Shown one piece after another: positions 23,111-33,776 of a DNA stretch of 64,000 nt (the stretch's first letter is position 1; each line of letters begins with the position of its first letter). Below the pieces are notes generated by a model. That model was not told the DNA's origin. It did no database searches and saw only the letters and a list, made by a program, of their open reading frames with translations. The stretch lies in assembly GCF_026210795.1 (NCBI RefSeq), contig NC_089436.1, forward strand, positions 4,898,001 through 4,962,000, read 5' to 3'. This stretch comes from Rhizophagus irregularis. Lineage: Eukaryota > Glomeromycota > Glomeromycetes > Glomerales > Glomeraceae. The position numbers and the translations under genes were made by a program.

Positions 23111-24096
23111 ATTAAATAAATAAATCTGCATTTTATTTATGATATGGGAAACGTGACCATAAATTCTTTAAGGATATAATTTTATTAAAATAAATCAAAA
23201 CTCCTATATCAAGTGACTAAAAAATATATTTATTTACGAAATATTCATTTTGTTTATCAAATCGGGGTACTATGTGAACGACACCATGTATAGACTCTAT
23301 AGCTACAAAGTTATATAATTCTATCAATTTTAAGTGAGGACATCCATATAAATATGGGTTCCTTTTAGATTTAAAATCGTACCATTGAATTAATGCGAAA
23401 TTTAGCGGTAAGTCTGTTAATACTTCTGCTAACAATAAGGCCTATAAATAATAAATATTTATTAATACTTTATAATAAATTATTACATAAATTGGAAAAA
23501 TACCTGTCCATAACAAAGTCCTTTGTCTGATATATAATCATTTGATTCTTCAGAATCCATTGAAATAGCTATGTCGCTAAACCATACTTTATTATGATAC
23601 CTGTTTGTGGCACGCATTATGGCTAAGGTTGCTTGCCGAAACTAAGGAGTTTCGGCATGCCGAAACTGCCGAAACTGCCGAAACTAGGTTTCGGCAAGCA
23701 ACTAAAAATGCCGAAATGCCGAAACTGCCGAAACTGCCGAAATGCCGAAACCATTTCGGCATTTCGGCATAATTTCGGCATAATGCATATTAATATTTAA
23801 TTATAGTTTCGGCATTGTTTCACTTTTTTAATAGCACAAGTCACCACATGATCACAACCAATCATATTTGAACACAACATTTTAATGATAATCTTATGAT
23901 CTTCAAAGGTTACCTTTCGTTTTTTTTATTTTTTATTCATTCATATTACCATTACCCAAGCTTTTAATCTAGGCCCTGAAATTGACTCATGTCATATGAT
24001 ATCCATTATGGATAGTTTAAATTATTTCGTGTTCGCGGTTCGCCCCACATTACTTTCTTTACTTAAATACATACAAAATAAAAAAAAAATTTCATT

Positions 24097-26375
24097 ATGA
24101 CCAGCACCTTCGACTCAGAAAAAAATAAAAATAGAGGAGGAAGGCCACTTAGTTCTATCTGGGAAGACATTACTAGAGGAAGCCACGTTGGTTCAGGAAA
24201 ATATCAGGCCACCTGTAAATATTGTAATTTTTCCTGGTCAAGAGGAGATGTTTCAAAACTTGAAGAGCACCTCGCCAATCACTGTTCAGAGGCCCCAGCG
24301 TCTGTTGTCAGAAGATATTTGAGTAAAGTATTAGAACGAGAAGATAAAACCAATAAAAAAAGAAAAATAGTTGCCAATAATCAACTAACTATGACGGATT
24401 ATCATGATTCTACGAAGATCCCTGATGCTAGAGTAACGAGAATTAATCGTGCTCTGGCTAAATTTTTCGTCGCATGCAGCATTTCGTTTCGGATAGTCGA
24501 ACATCCATTTTTTGTTAACTTCGTAAAGGAGCTCAATTCTGCATATGAGTTGCCAACCAGAGAATTCTTGTCAGATCAATTACTTGAAAGGGAGTTAGCA
24601 TTGGTAAATTCGACTGTAACGACTGTCATTGAAAATGGAGCCAATTTAACATTGGGTTTGTTAATATACTTTTTAAATAATATTTAAATGCATAATTTAA
24701 AAATAATATTGTTATAACTTATAATTCAGCTTTCGATGGTTGGACCTCTCCTACTCATCGTTCGATTTGGAACTTCGTTATCATGACTCCCACAAGGGAG
24801 GAGTATCTATACAAACTTGTTGATTTATCCGAAAACTCTCATACGGCTAATTACGTAGCGCAAGTGGTTGGAGAAATAATTGAAAAAATTGGATCAAATA
24901 AAATATCGGCGATTGTATCTGATAACGCCGCAAACGTACGAAACGCACGCGCGACACTTCAAGAAAAGTATCCTAATATCGAGAATGTTAGATGTATCGC
25001 GCATGCAGTAAATCTGATCGCATGCGATATTGTTAAAGAAAGTTTTGGCGATCGTTTATTGCGGAAGGTCAATATTTTAGGCTCATTTTTCAAAAGTTCT
25101 CACCAAGCTGGCGCAAAACTTACACAACTCATCAAAGAAAATAATATTCGCGGAGGAGGTATAAAGTTGTATTGCAAAACGCGGTGGACAACTGCCAGCG
25201 ATTCAGTGGATTCAATAATTAGATTGGAAACGGTACTAGAACAAATTATTACTAACGACAGTAATTTATTGAACGACAAAGTCAAACGTGTAATCCAAAC
25301 ACGAAATTTTTTTTCCGATTTGCGTATTCTTTCGTTCGTATTGAATCCATTGAGAAAAGCCGTCTTGGCTTTAGAATCCAAATCAGCAACGCTTGGAGAT
25401 TGTTTTTTAAGTTTGATACGACTATCAGCAGTTTTAAAAAAATTGCCCAGGTCTTTCAATCAAAACTTTCGTAACCATTGTTTCAACGTGATGAACGAAA
25501 GATTTAAGGAATTTGATGACGATAAATATATTACCTGCTTTTTCCTAGATCCACGATTTAGGAATAAACCTCTTAAAGATAAAGCTTATTCAAGAATCGT
25601 GAGATGTGCCACTACTATTGGGAAGAGGTTAGGATTTGATCTTAAGGAATCTAGAACTTTATGCGAGCAAATCAAAGATTACCGTGATGGTAAGTCACCC
25701 TTCGATCTCGACGAGTCTTGCTCTCTAGATGATCCTTTAAACTGGTGGAATTTGATTGATACTGACCCTCGACCGAACAGCCTCCCAAGAATTGCGCGCC
25801 ATTTATTAGCGATTTGTCCAAATTCAGCTAGCTGCGAAAGAGGATTTTCTACTCTCGGTTGGTTATTTAATGATCGACGTTTAAATTTAAATATAAGTCG
25901 ACTAGAATCCATGGGTAAAATGATCATGCATTGGAAGTCCAATGCCAAGACAGAGCTTGGGTTTTACGGTATAGAAAAAAATAATACTCGTATTAGCGAA
26001 ACTGAAATGAACATTCGAATTGCAGAAGCTCTGGCAGAAACAAATGATGATGATGATGATGAATGTGACGTTTTACCGAATGAAAGTTCATCCCATCAAA
26101 TTACAGTTCCTCCAGATAATTGTATTGTTCTAATAGAAGATATATGGATCGATAAATTTGTCGATTTATCACACGATTTAGTAATTAAAGAAATCGGGGA
26201 GATTCCGGACGATATTCTTGATGATTCTGATGACGAATACGAAAAAATTAATGATGATGATTATGATGATGATAATGATGAGAATGATGATGAGAATGAA
26301 AGTGAAGGGAGAGGAAATTTCGATTACGATGTAGAGGATTTATTGGACGAATTTATCGAAGAAGTTGTTGATTGA
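24097..26375 (+). CDS. hAT transposase, intact, 734 residues
   Basis: Exons 24097-24655 and 24730-26375 (intron 74 nt, GTTTGT...TTCAG) total 2205 nt in one frame. The BED zinc finger lies at about residues 10-65 (RGGRPLSSIWEDI, CKYCNFSW, then H-x-x-x-HC). The splice creates NLTLAFDGWTSP with the first catalytic Asp (residue 189). SAIVSDNAANVRNAR gives the second, followed by VRCIAHAVNL and CKTRWTTASDSVDS. NSASCERGFSTLGWLF is the C-terminal dimerisation motif with the conserved Glu. The last 100 residues are strongly acidic (runs of Asp, Glu and Asn). The enzyme excises and reinserts elements with TAAGGTT ends. The GCCGAAACT arrays at both ends are the likely BED targets. The spliced FDGW motif, an uninterrupted frame and flawless ends argue that it can be expressed. 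It probably also mobilises the three 244-bp MITEs in this window. Confidence 0.93.
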
Positions 26376-27190
26376 ATAAAATTTTAAAAATCTATTTTTT
26401 TTTATGTATATAATTTTAATTTTACATATAATTATAAAACTTACTTATCGTTTGAAATATTTTATGTATATATTGTTGATTGTTGTAGCAATAAATTAGT
26501 AAATTTAATAAAGTTGTTTTATTAACAAATTGAAATTCCGAGATAAAATCTCCATGTTGCAGATTATGTGACGCAAGTAGATGTAATTACTACAAGAAAA
26601 TGTTAACCAATCAGGCACCTACCCGATTGGTAATTTTTTTTGATCGGTCACCTGATTTATTTAATAATACCGATTGATAGTTTAATTTACCGATTGATTT
26701 CTGGCTAGGAAGAACAATATAAATTTTAACCTTATATAGAATACTGATCTACCGATGATTAATTCGCGATTAATATTTAATTATGCAGACTTCAATTTTT
26801 ACAATAGTTTTACAATTAAAATATATTATATGCAATTCTGTACGAAATACATTAACATTGTTAAATAACAATCATTGGTATCATACCACACCGATAATCG
26901 GTGTTGGCTTGACTTTTTTTTTATTTTATATTTCCAACTTTATCGTCTCCTTTTTATTCTTTTATTCCCCTTTAAATTTATTTTTCCAACTTCACTAATA
27001 AATTTACATATATTAAAAAACATTATTATATTTATTTTATTGTTTTATTGTAATATTTTTATTTTATCGAAATAACAATATTTTTGTTGAACATAAATTA
27101 AATCAATGATAATATATCTAAAGTTCGCGTCCTAAAAGTAAAAAAATATATATATACACAGTGTAGGATAGATCGTTTTTTGACCTGTGA
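26376..27190. other. 3' non-coding part of the intact hAT
   Basis: This is AT-rich with AATAAA-like signals just after the stop, and an ACCGATTG word iterated at 26620-26780. Hydrophobic open frames near 26783-27075 arise from T-rich sequence and are not supported as genes. Confidence 0.5.
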
Positions 27191-29738
27191 AATGCCGAAA
27201 CTTTAATTAAATCATTAAGAAATAGTGACGAAATGTCGAATGCCGAAACTATTTCGGCAGTTACGGCAGGTTACGGCAATTCGGCAAGTTTCGGCAGTTT
27301 CGGCAGTTTCGGCATTTTGGCATTTCGGCAGTTTCGGCATTAATAAACCAGTTTCGACTTTCGGCACCAGGTCAAATGAGTTTCGGCAGGCAACCTTAAT
27401 TATGGCACCATTTTCCAGTGTTACTGATCCGTATATGTTTATTCAGGTTTCACCAATAATTGTGAAACCATCAAGTAAATCTAGATATGAATCCAGACAA
27501 CTTATAATCTAGCAAAACCGGTCTGCATTTTATTGTCTACGGAATCTTTTTTTTCATTAAAAAATGTATTTGCATCTCATAAAGAGAAATCAAAGAGTCT
27601 TGCAGAAAATTTACAAGTGCGAGGTGTTTTTGCTGGATTCACTGAATGTTGAGACATTCTAATAGATATTGCTTGACGTTTTATCTATTAATTTAATTTC
27701 CATCTTAAGTTATATAATAAATATATACAATAAATAAATTTCCAAATACTTACAGTTCGTAAAAGCTGAGGTTCGACATCTTTTTTATTGCTAATTCGGT
27801 AGGGTATTTTAACGAAATATTTGTGAAGACTTTCGTAAGTTTCTGTGGTATAGCCATTTATTGCGCCATAAGATCGTATTGAGTCAATAATGTGATAAAC
27901 CCATGAATGCAATTTAGGCAACTTCAAATTGGAAGGAGAAACAAATTTAAAAGCCTTGACAAACATTCGCGCCCATCTATGTATTGCATCCTAAAATTTA
28001 AATGTTAATTTAATTTATTTAATTTAAATTTTCGATTTTACTAAAATTTTAATACATACATTAAATTTCTCTAAGTCACTTTCACTAAATTCTTCATATC
28101 TACTTAAAATATACATTTCATTCCAATATTCGTACAATTTCACAAGATCATCATTATTTACAAAATTATCTACTTTGTTATTATTTTCATCATATAAATT
28201 ATCAATAACAAATATCATGACTTTCATCAAACTTCGATATTCATTAGCAGTTAATCTTGCAATTGACTGCAGTCCATTGGAAAAAATTTTAATGGCGGAA
28301 AAACGTGGAATTGCTGCTAGACGGTGATCTACTTCTTCAACTAATTTATTACCATTAACATGTTGCAATTTTAAGATATCGCACGTGAAGATAATTTGAT
28401 AACGAAATAAACCCAAATCTAAATGATGCATTCTGTCAGGAACAGTAGCCAAATAGATATTTATATTCCTTGATAATATAAATATTTATAATTAATATAT
28501 ATATATATTATTATAATTATTTCTACTTTTGCATACTTATGGCAAATCCCAAAAAAAATTGGGTACAGATTCTATGCAAACAGATTTTTGTGTATCATTT
28601 TCAAAATATTTACGCATTTCATCATGAGTTCTTAGTATTACATCATTAACCGATAAGTTTATATTTGCAAGATTGTCCCTTTTAATTAAACAGGAGTGAC
28701 ATGGAAGGCTTGAATTGGAGGATTTATAAACTAAACAAAAACTTGCGGCTTCTGGCCAATCTGCAATAATAGTTGAAACTCTAGGATAAACCCAGGTATT
28801 TTCATTATTTATAAAAAGGTCTATACCATCTTTTAATAAAATAATTGGTTCTAGTAAATGACGTAAAGATTTATGAAAGGTATCACGAACCAGATCTTTA
28901 TTTGCAGCTTCTAAAATTGGTAAATATCCCAAAAGTTGCTTTGCATCCTATTTATTACGACGCCATATTGGGATATTGCCTAATGAAATATATATTGGAT
29001 GCAATTGACTTTTTCCTAATGTATCTGTAGTTGTTGCATCTGAATATAAAATAATTGATAATAATTTGGAACCAGTAGGTAAGGATTCTTGCGTAGTTTT
29101 CCACCATTTTCCAGTGTTTTGTTCACTGTAAATACTTTCTCTATTATACTATAAAATAATATAAATAAATTAAAATAATATTATTTAAATCATTGAATTA
29201 ACTAATATTTACTATTTACCTCATAGTTTTCGTAAGATAGCGCAAAATTTTGTGTTATGTCAGGAACAGTTAAGATATTTTTGATGCACTGTATTAAGTT
29301 TTGATAATAAAAAAAATAATTTTTATCCTTATGTTTTGTTATAAGAACTTTACTAAATTCTAAATTAGAAAACTTCATATTATTCATAAATGCTCGTCCC
29401 TGTTCAATATTTTTTGGTAATGGTGATTCTGTAAGATTTGAATGTTTATTAAAAAAACGTATTATTTCATTACCACCTTTATTGTTTATTTTATATTTTG
29501 TTACTAATAACATTAGATCTTTATAAGCATCATTAGGAAATTCTGTGCAAGTTTTGGTATTGAGATTTTTGGGTTCTTCAAAAATTTCAGGCTCTTCAGA
29601 TGAATCTAATATATTTTCAAAGTTACTATCTTCAAGGCTCATCTCTGATATTGCACTTCCAATACTGTCAAATGATATATTTTGTACATTATTATCATCA
29701 TTCACCTAAAATTATAAACCAAAATGAGTTAGTATAAT

Positions 29739-29826
29739 TTGAGCTTTTTCTTTAAAAAGAATAATCTGGAATAACATAATTATTGAGCTTTTTCTTTAAA
29801 AAGAATAATCTGGAATAACATAATTA
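29739..29826. repeat. 44-bp tandem duplication in a transposase intron
   Basis: The unit starting TTGAGCTTTTTCTTTAAAAA occurs twice in perfect tandem (29739-29782, 29783-29826). It lies in the intron after the zinc-finger exon of the Plavaka transposase and spans the region next to the donor site. Confidence 0.85.
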
Positions 29827-30285
29827 CCTCAACTTTATCATTTTCATATCCACTACTTAGATTACTTCTTGTATCCATTTCACTGCTATATTTTTCACTA
29901 TCATTATTATCATCATCATCTTCTACTTCTACTTCTACATTTTTTAAGCATTTTTGGGCGTGTTGAGTATATGCAAAGCGTTGACTGAATATTCGCATAC
30001 AAAGGGGGCATTTGAAACTCATGTTACTAAATTAACGCGTCAAATTTGATGAAAAGTATCAATTCACTATTTAATTTATATGAGATTATGTGTGCTAATA
30101 AAATTATATTGCAAATTCATTGTAAAAATTTAATGAATTAATTGAATGGATTACAATTGATTGAGTTATTTGAATAGACACGACTACGCAAATTTACGCA
30201 TTAATGAATGGAACTGGCTGTAAGAATCTGGTGGCTAATATCATGGAATCATTCGCAATTTTACGCATTATAGCAAAATTTAAAA

Positions 30286-30484
30286 TATGCGAAACACTCA
30301 GCAATTTTGCTGTCGGGAACTTGCCAAGTTCGTGGGTTGGCAAATCTAAAAATAAATGTAACAAGTCTATGATGTACCATATAAATATTGTTTATTATTT
30401 TATTTACTATTTCAATTTGCCGGCAACCTGCCAAGTGAATCTGACAGCAAAAGTGCTGAGTGTTTCGCATATTTTGAATTTGCT
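30286..30484. repeat. Imperfect inverted repeat inside the Plavaka element
   Basis: AAAATATGCGAAACACTCAG...TTTTGCTGTCGG on the left (from about 30286) is mirrored by CTGACAGCAAAAGTGCTGAG...CGCATATTTT on the right (to about 30480). Inner arms are GGAACTTGCCAAGTTCG and GGCAACCTGCCAAGTG, and the loop is about 100 nt. It lies between the two divergent genes of the element, where promoters should be. It could be a small MITE or a regulatory structure. Confidence 0.65.
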
Positions 30485-31102
30485 GTAACAGGCTGTAAGA
30501 ATTCGGATGGCTTATTCAATCGGCTAATCATCTGATAATCAGCCGCAAATTTATTGGCTTAACATGGCAAATCACTTTTACAATAATGGACGGATGATCA
30601 GCCACAAATTTATGCGATAATCAGGTTATAAGCGCTCAAGATCACTATCAATCTGATCAGCCAAATGAGTTCACTGGCTGCAACTTTTTTTTTCCATGCA
30701 TAAAAGCCCCAACATGTGTAACATGTTATTTTTTTATAAATTGGATTTGATTAATATTTCGATTGTACTATGTACTTTTACGAGAGTTTTTTTTTAAAGT
30801 TCTCTTATGAAAGTGTTACAATATTTTTTCGTAATATCACGATGCAAAATTTTTGCATTAGTACATTCATTTTTCATAATATTTCGCATTAGTTCATCCA
30901 TTTTTCGCAATATTTCGCAAGTTTTTTTTCTTTTTTAGTATAAAATAGCGGAAATTACCTTATGACAGCTTGCCTCCTTTTTCTGAATTTCTGATTCATG
31001 TATTTCCCACTTTTTCCTCATCCTTTTCGAATTTTCTAGTTCACCTTTTTCTCATATATTTCCTCCTTTTTCTCATATTTTCATTTCAAATTTATTATCA
31101 TA

Positions 31103-32519
31103 ATGGCTACAAAGCGTGGCGAGAAACGAAGAATTGACGATAATGAAAGATTTTCAAAACGTAGTACTGAGGGTAGCGAAGTTGAGAAGCGAGTGAGAAT
31201 ATCTGATGATAGCGTTGATGGTATATATGACATGATATGTATCATATTCTTTATAAAAGAAATTATATAATATATAGTTAAATTATATTTTATTGTTAAA
31301 GTTAATAAAAAAACAATAGAAAAACTATTAAGAACCAATTCGCAGATAATTTCTAAGCTTGAAGTTCTTATCACCGGACAAAAAAATCTCGAAATCCGTC
31401 TCTCGAGCATAGAAAAAAAGCTCAACGATAATAACAAAAATAATAATAATACAATAGATCCGGAGTATGTAAAGGTAATAAAGATGAATATTATTTAATG
31501 TAAACCTGAAATGCTAACCTCGTTTGATTAGGAGCTCGTTAAGAAGGTGTCGAAAATTTTATTTGAAAATTTTGTTTATCCTTCGCAAGACGAGTACAAA
31601 CTCGCTACTGAAAAATATTTAAAAGACGAAAATCTGGAATTTATGCGCCAGTTCAAAAAAAATTAATGGATTATTTTTTTCGAAAAAAAAATTGCCCCGA
31701 CTGTAAGTTAAAGCAATTATGAATTTTATTAAATTTCATACTAACATTTTTTTTAATAGTTAGTACAACAACATAGAAGCATACGAGGGACGTTCGCGTC
31801 TAGAGTTAAAGACGTTATGTATTCTGTTTTTGAAGCGACTGGGCATAAATTACCGTTTATTAACACTCAGGCTAGTCCGTCAAAGATTCAGGAATGGAAG
31901 AGTAAGGCGGAGGTGAAAAGATGTTACAACAACCTATTTAAAAAGGTTAAAGATGGGCAACCTACGACATATATGTCGCTGATAATTGATAAGTTGCGAA
32001 AAGAAAATAAAAATCCCTCAAAAACACAAATAGCGTATGCAATTAGCATATGTGAAACGTACTTAAATCCTAATAATCAAAACATTCAAATGAGCGAAAG
32101 TATAATGAAGTCAAAGATAATCAACAACTTAGTAAGTTTTTAATTTACAATTTGCAAAATGTGAATTATTTGAATTACAGTTTATTTATTTATTTATTGA
32201 TTTTTAGCAAAAGTTGGAAAATAGGGATAAATTTACACATTCGGACGATGATTCTCATGATGGTAATGATGTAGATGATGGTGGTGATAGAGCAGCTGAC
32301 GATAGAGCAGGTGCGGCTGATGATGGTGTGACTAACGATGGTAGGCCTAACGATGGTGCGGCTAACGATGATGCAGCCAACGATGGTGCGGCCAACGATG
32401 GTGCGGCCAATGATGACATAGCTGACGATGATATACTTTCTATTGACTCTTATAACACGGAGGAGGAAGGTCGGTATGTAAATAGTTTATTAGAGAATTA
32501 TGGGTTGCATAGGAAATAA
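31103..32519 (+). CDS. Second gene of the Plavaka element, unrecognised, one in-frame stop
   Basis: Five exons with GT-AG introns: 31103-31220, 31302-31474, 31532-31702, 31760-32131 and 32208-32519. They sum to 1146 nt (382 codons). The only defect is an in-frame TAA at 31664-31666, next to an A8 run. The start is basic and nuclear-signal-like (MATKRGEKRRIDDNERFSKR). A coiled coil follows (IEKLLRTNSQIISKLEVL), then a globular region with RSIRGTFASRVKDVMYSVF, PSKIQEWKSKAEVKRCYNNL and IAYAISICETYLNPN. The tail is acidic with repeated NDGAAND units (32330-32420). It lies inside the element's terminal repeats, divergent from the transposase. I recognise no named domain. A DNA-binding accessory factor is a guess from the basic start, coiled coil and acidic tail. 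Confidence 0.6.
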
Positions 32520-32604
32520 ATATTATTTTTTATATATATCACACGTAATAGCATTTTTTTTACCATAATTAATATAGTTTTAATAAATAAAATGGTTATT
32601 AATT

Positions 32605-32781
32605 CTTAACAACACGGGTGTGACATAAATAAATCGTGGCTGAAATTTGTGTTCAATTTGTGTTGATAATTCTGGTAAAAATTTGTTAATTTTGGCCAAA
32701 TGTCGTTAAATTTGTTAAATTTGTGTTGAATTTGTGTTGATAATTTTTAATTTATCACGAGGGGATGATATTTAGTAATTG
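32605..32781. repeat. Right terminal inverted repeat of the Plavaka element
   Basis: Inverted counterpart of 22911-23110. It contains TTAACAACACGGGTGTGAC at the inner end, AATTTGTGTT words, and GGGGATGATATTTAGTAATTG at the outside. Confidence 0.85.
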
Positions 32782-32830
32782 TGCATATACAATTTCTGTG
32801 ATTTTTTAAAATGCGGATTTCCGTAATTTT

Positions 32831-33663
32831 ACGATATCGTATTTTCTGGCCAATCAAAATTAGGCTGATCCTTGCATGTGATTTAATCATTTAATCATTT
32901 AATCATGCATGCGTTTTTGTCTTATTTATTTTTGTTTCTTATTTCTTTATTCTTTTGTTCAATATTTTTAATTTTTTTGTCTCTTCTTTCTATTATTTCT
33001 TTAATTATATACAATATATTTACATATATTTCATAATTTATTGCTTTGCAGGTATAGAAATATTTGTTTATTAATACTAATTATTTTCATTTTTTTTTAC
33101 CTCTTTGTTATTTTGTATCGTAATACTAACAATAATATCCATGTTTCCTTTATTCCTTTTTACTTGTACTTTAATACTAACGATACTAACAATACTAACA
33201 ACATGTTTATTTTTTCCTTTCTCTTTATTTCTTTATTCTTTTGTTCAATTACTTTGCAGGTATAGAAATATTTATTTATTAATACTAATTATTTTAATAT
33301 TAACGCGTTTTTTTTTTACCTCTTTGTTACTTTATGTCGTAATACTAACAATACTATCTACGTTTCCTTTATTTCTTTTTACTTGTACTTTAATACTAAC
33401 GATAATATTCATGTTTCTTTTACTCCTTTTACTGTTTCTTTAACTCTTTTTACCTTAATACTAACAATAATAACAATATTTCTTTTATCTTTATATCTAA
33501 TACTAACGTTACTATAGCTGTTTCTCTTCTTTTTACGTCTAATAATATTGTTACTCTACTCTTTCTTTTTTTTACTTTATGTATTCTGTATATATTAATA
33601 AATACTTGTAATTTTTTATGGTTTAATAAAATTATATCTAATAAAACATATATTATATAAACT
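32831..33663. other. T-rich non-coding stretch with a tandem duplication
   Basis: A block of about 165 bp beginning TTTGCAGGTATAGAAATATTT occurs at about 33045-33205 and again at about 33252-33412, spaced by about 207 bp. Both copies contain TAATACTAACRATA words. The apparent hydrophobic open frames here come from this T-rich repeat. TTTAATCA repeats three times near 32885. Confidence 0.7.
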
Positions 33664-33666
33664 TAT

Positions 33667-33776
33667 AGTACAGAAAATGAAGTATTATTTATCGAAATAT
33701 TTTGAAATATTACGAAATATTAAGTTGTGTAAAATCACAGAATATTACGAATCGTCAAATTATGGAACATTACGCA
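33667..33776. repeat. Left part of a word-repeat element interrupted by a hAT
   Basis: CGAAATATT / AATATTACGAA words continue on the other side of the hAT (36251 onward). The left boundary TAGTACAGAAAATGAAG resembles the inverted right end TAGTGCGAAAAGTTGCG near 36626. The hAT insertion split this older element. Confidence 0.65.

Larger units (their letters stand above)
23624..27396. mobile_element. Apparently intact autonomous hAT, TAAGGTT-end family
   Basis: The ends are TAAGGTTGCTTGCCGAAAC and, from the right inward, TAAGGTTGCCTGCCGAAAC. A perfect 8-bp duplication ATTATGGC flanks it (23616-23623, 27397-27404). Subterminal zones on both sides (23640-23790 and 27190-27390) are arrays of GCCGAAACT / AGTTTCGGC. 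A complete transposase gene (24097-26375) lies inside. It is inserted in the Plavaka transposase and its removal restores the host frame. Intact ends, duplication and gene suggest recent or current activity. Confidence 0.94.
23217..30022 (-). pseudogene. Plavaka-type transposase, split by a hAT and by stops
   Basis: From ATG 30022 on the minus strand: an N-terminal zinc finger (MSFKCPLCMRIF, C-x2-C then H/C), an acidic linker, and a long conserved N-terminal region (29705-29202, including YKDLMLLVTKYKINNKGG). The DDE core follows: ILYSDATTTDTLGKSQ with the first catalytic Asp, PIYISLGNIPIW, then IIADWPEAASF, CHSCL and PDRMHHLDLGLFRY. The C-terminal exon (23217-23435) ends RFDKQNEYFVNKYIF. Stops occur after IPIWRRNK (near 28948) and as TGA where GETWIN would be expected (near 27450). 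The hAT inserted at 23624 splits the line ENGAIMRATNRYHNKVW; ignoring it with one 8-bp copy restores that line. Plavaka transposases are cut-and-paste enzymes of the CACTA/CMC group. This copy is inactive. Confidence 0.85.
22860..32830. mobile_element. Plavaka-type (CACTA-like) element with long TIRs and two genes
   Basis: Inverted copies of about 200 bp bound the element (about 22911-23110 and 32605-32781). They start CAATTACTAAATATCATCCC and include runs of AACACAAATT words and GTCACACCCGTGTTGTTAA; weaker similarity extends outward to about 22860 and 32830. Between them lie a Plavaka transposase on the minus strand (23217-30022, broken) and a second spliced gene on the plus strand (31103-32519). 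A hAT (23624-27396) has inserted into the transposase. The exact outermost bases and the target duplication are uncertain. Confidence 0.8.

Noticed and set aside
24783-26375. Starting the hAT transposase at the ATG at 24783
   Set aside because: That start would drop the BED finger and the first catalytic Asp. Splicing 24655 to 24730 restores both in frame.
26783-27075. Hydrophobic open frames 3' of the hAT transposase
   Set aside because: This is T-rich non-coding sequence inside the transposon. There are no splice sites or homologous motifs.
33041-33443. Overlapping hydrophobic open frames that look like membrane proteins
   Set aside because: They arise from a T-rich tandem duplication. 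They have no conserved features and overlap in two frames.
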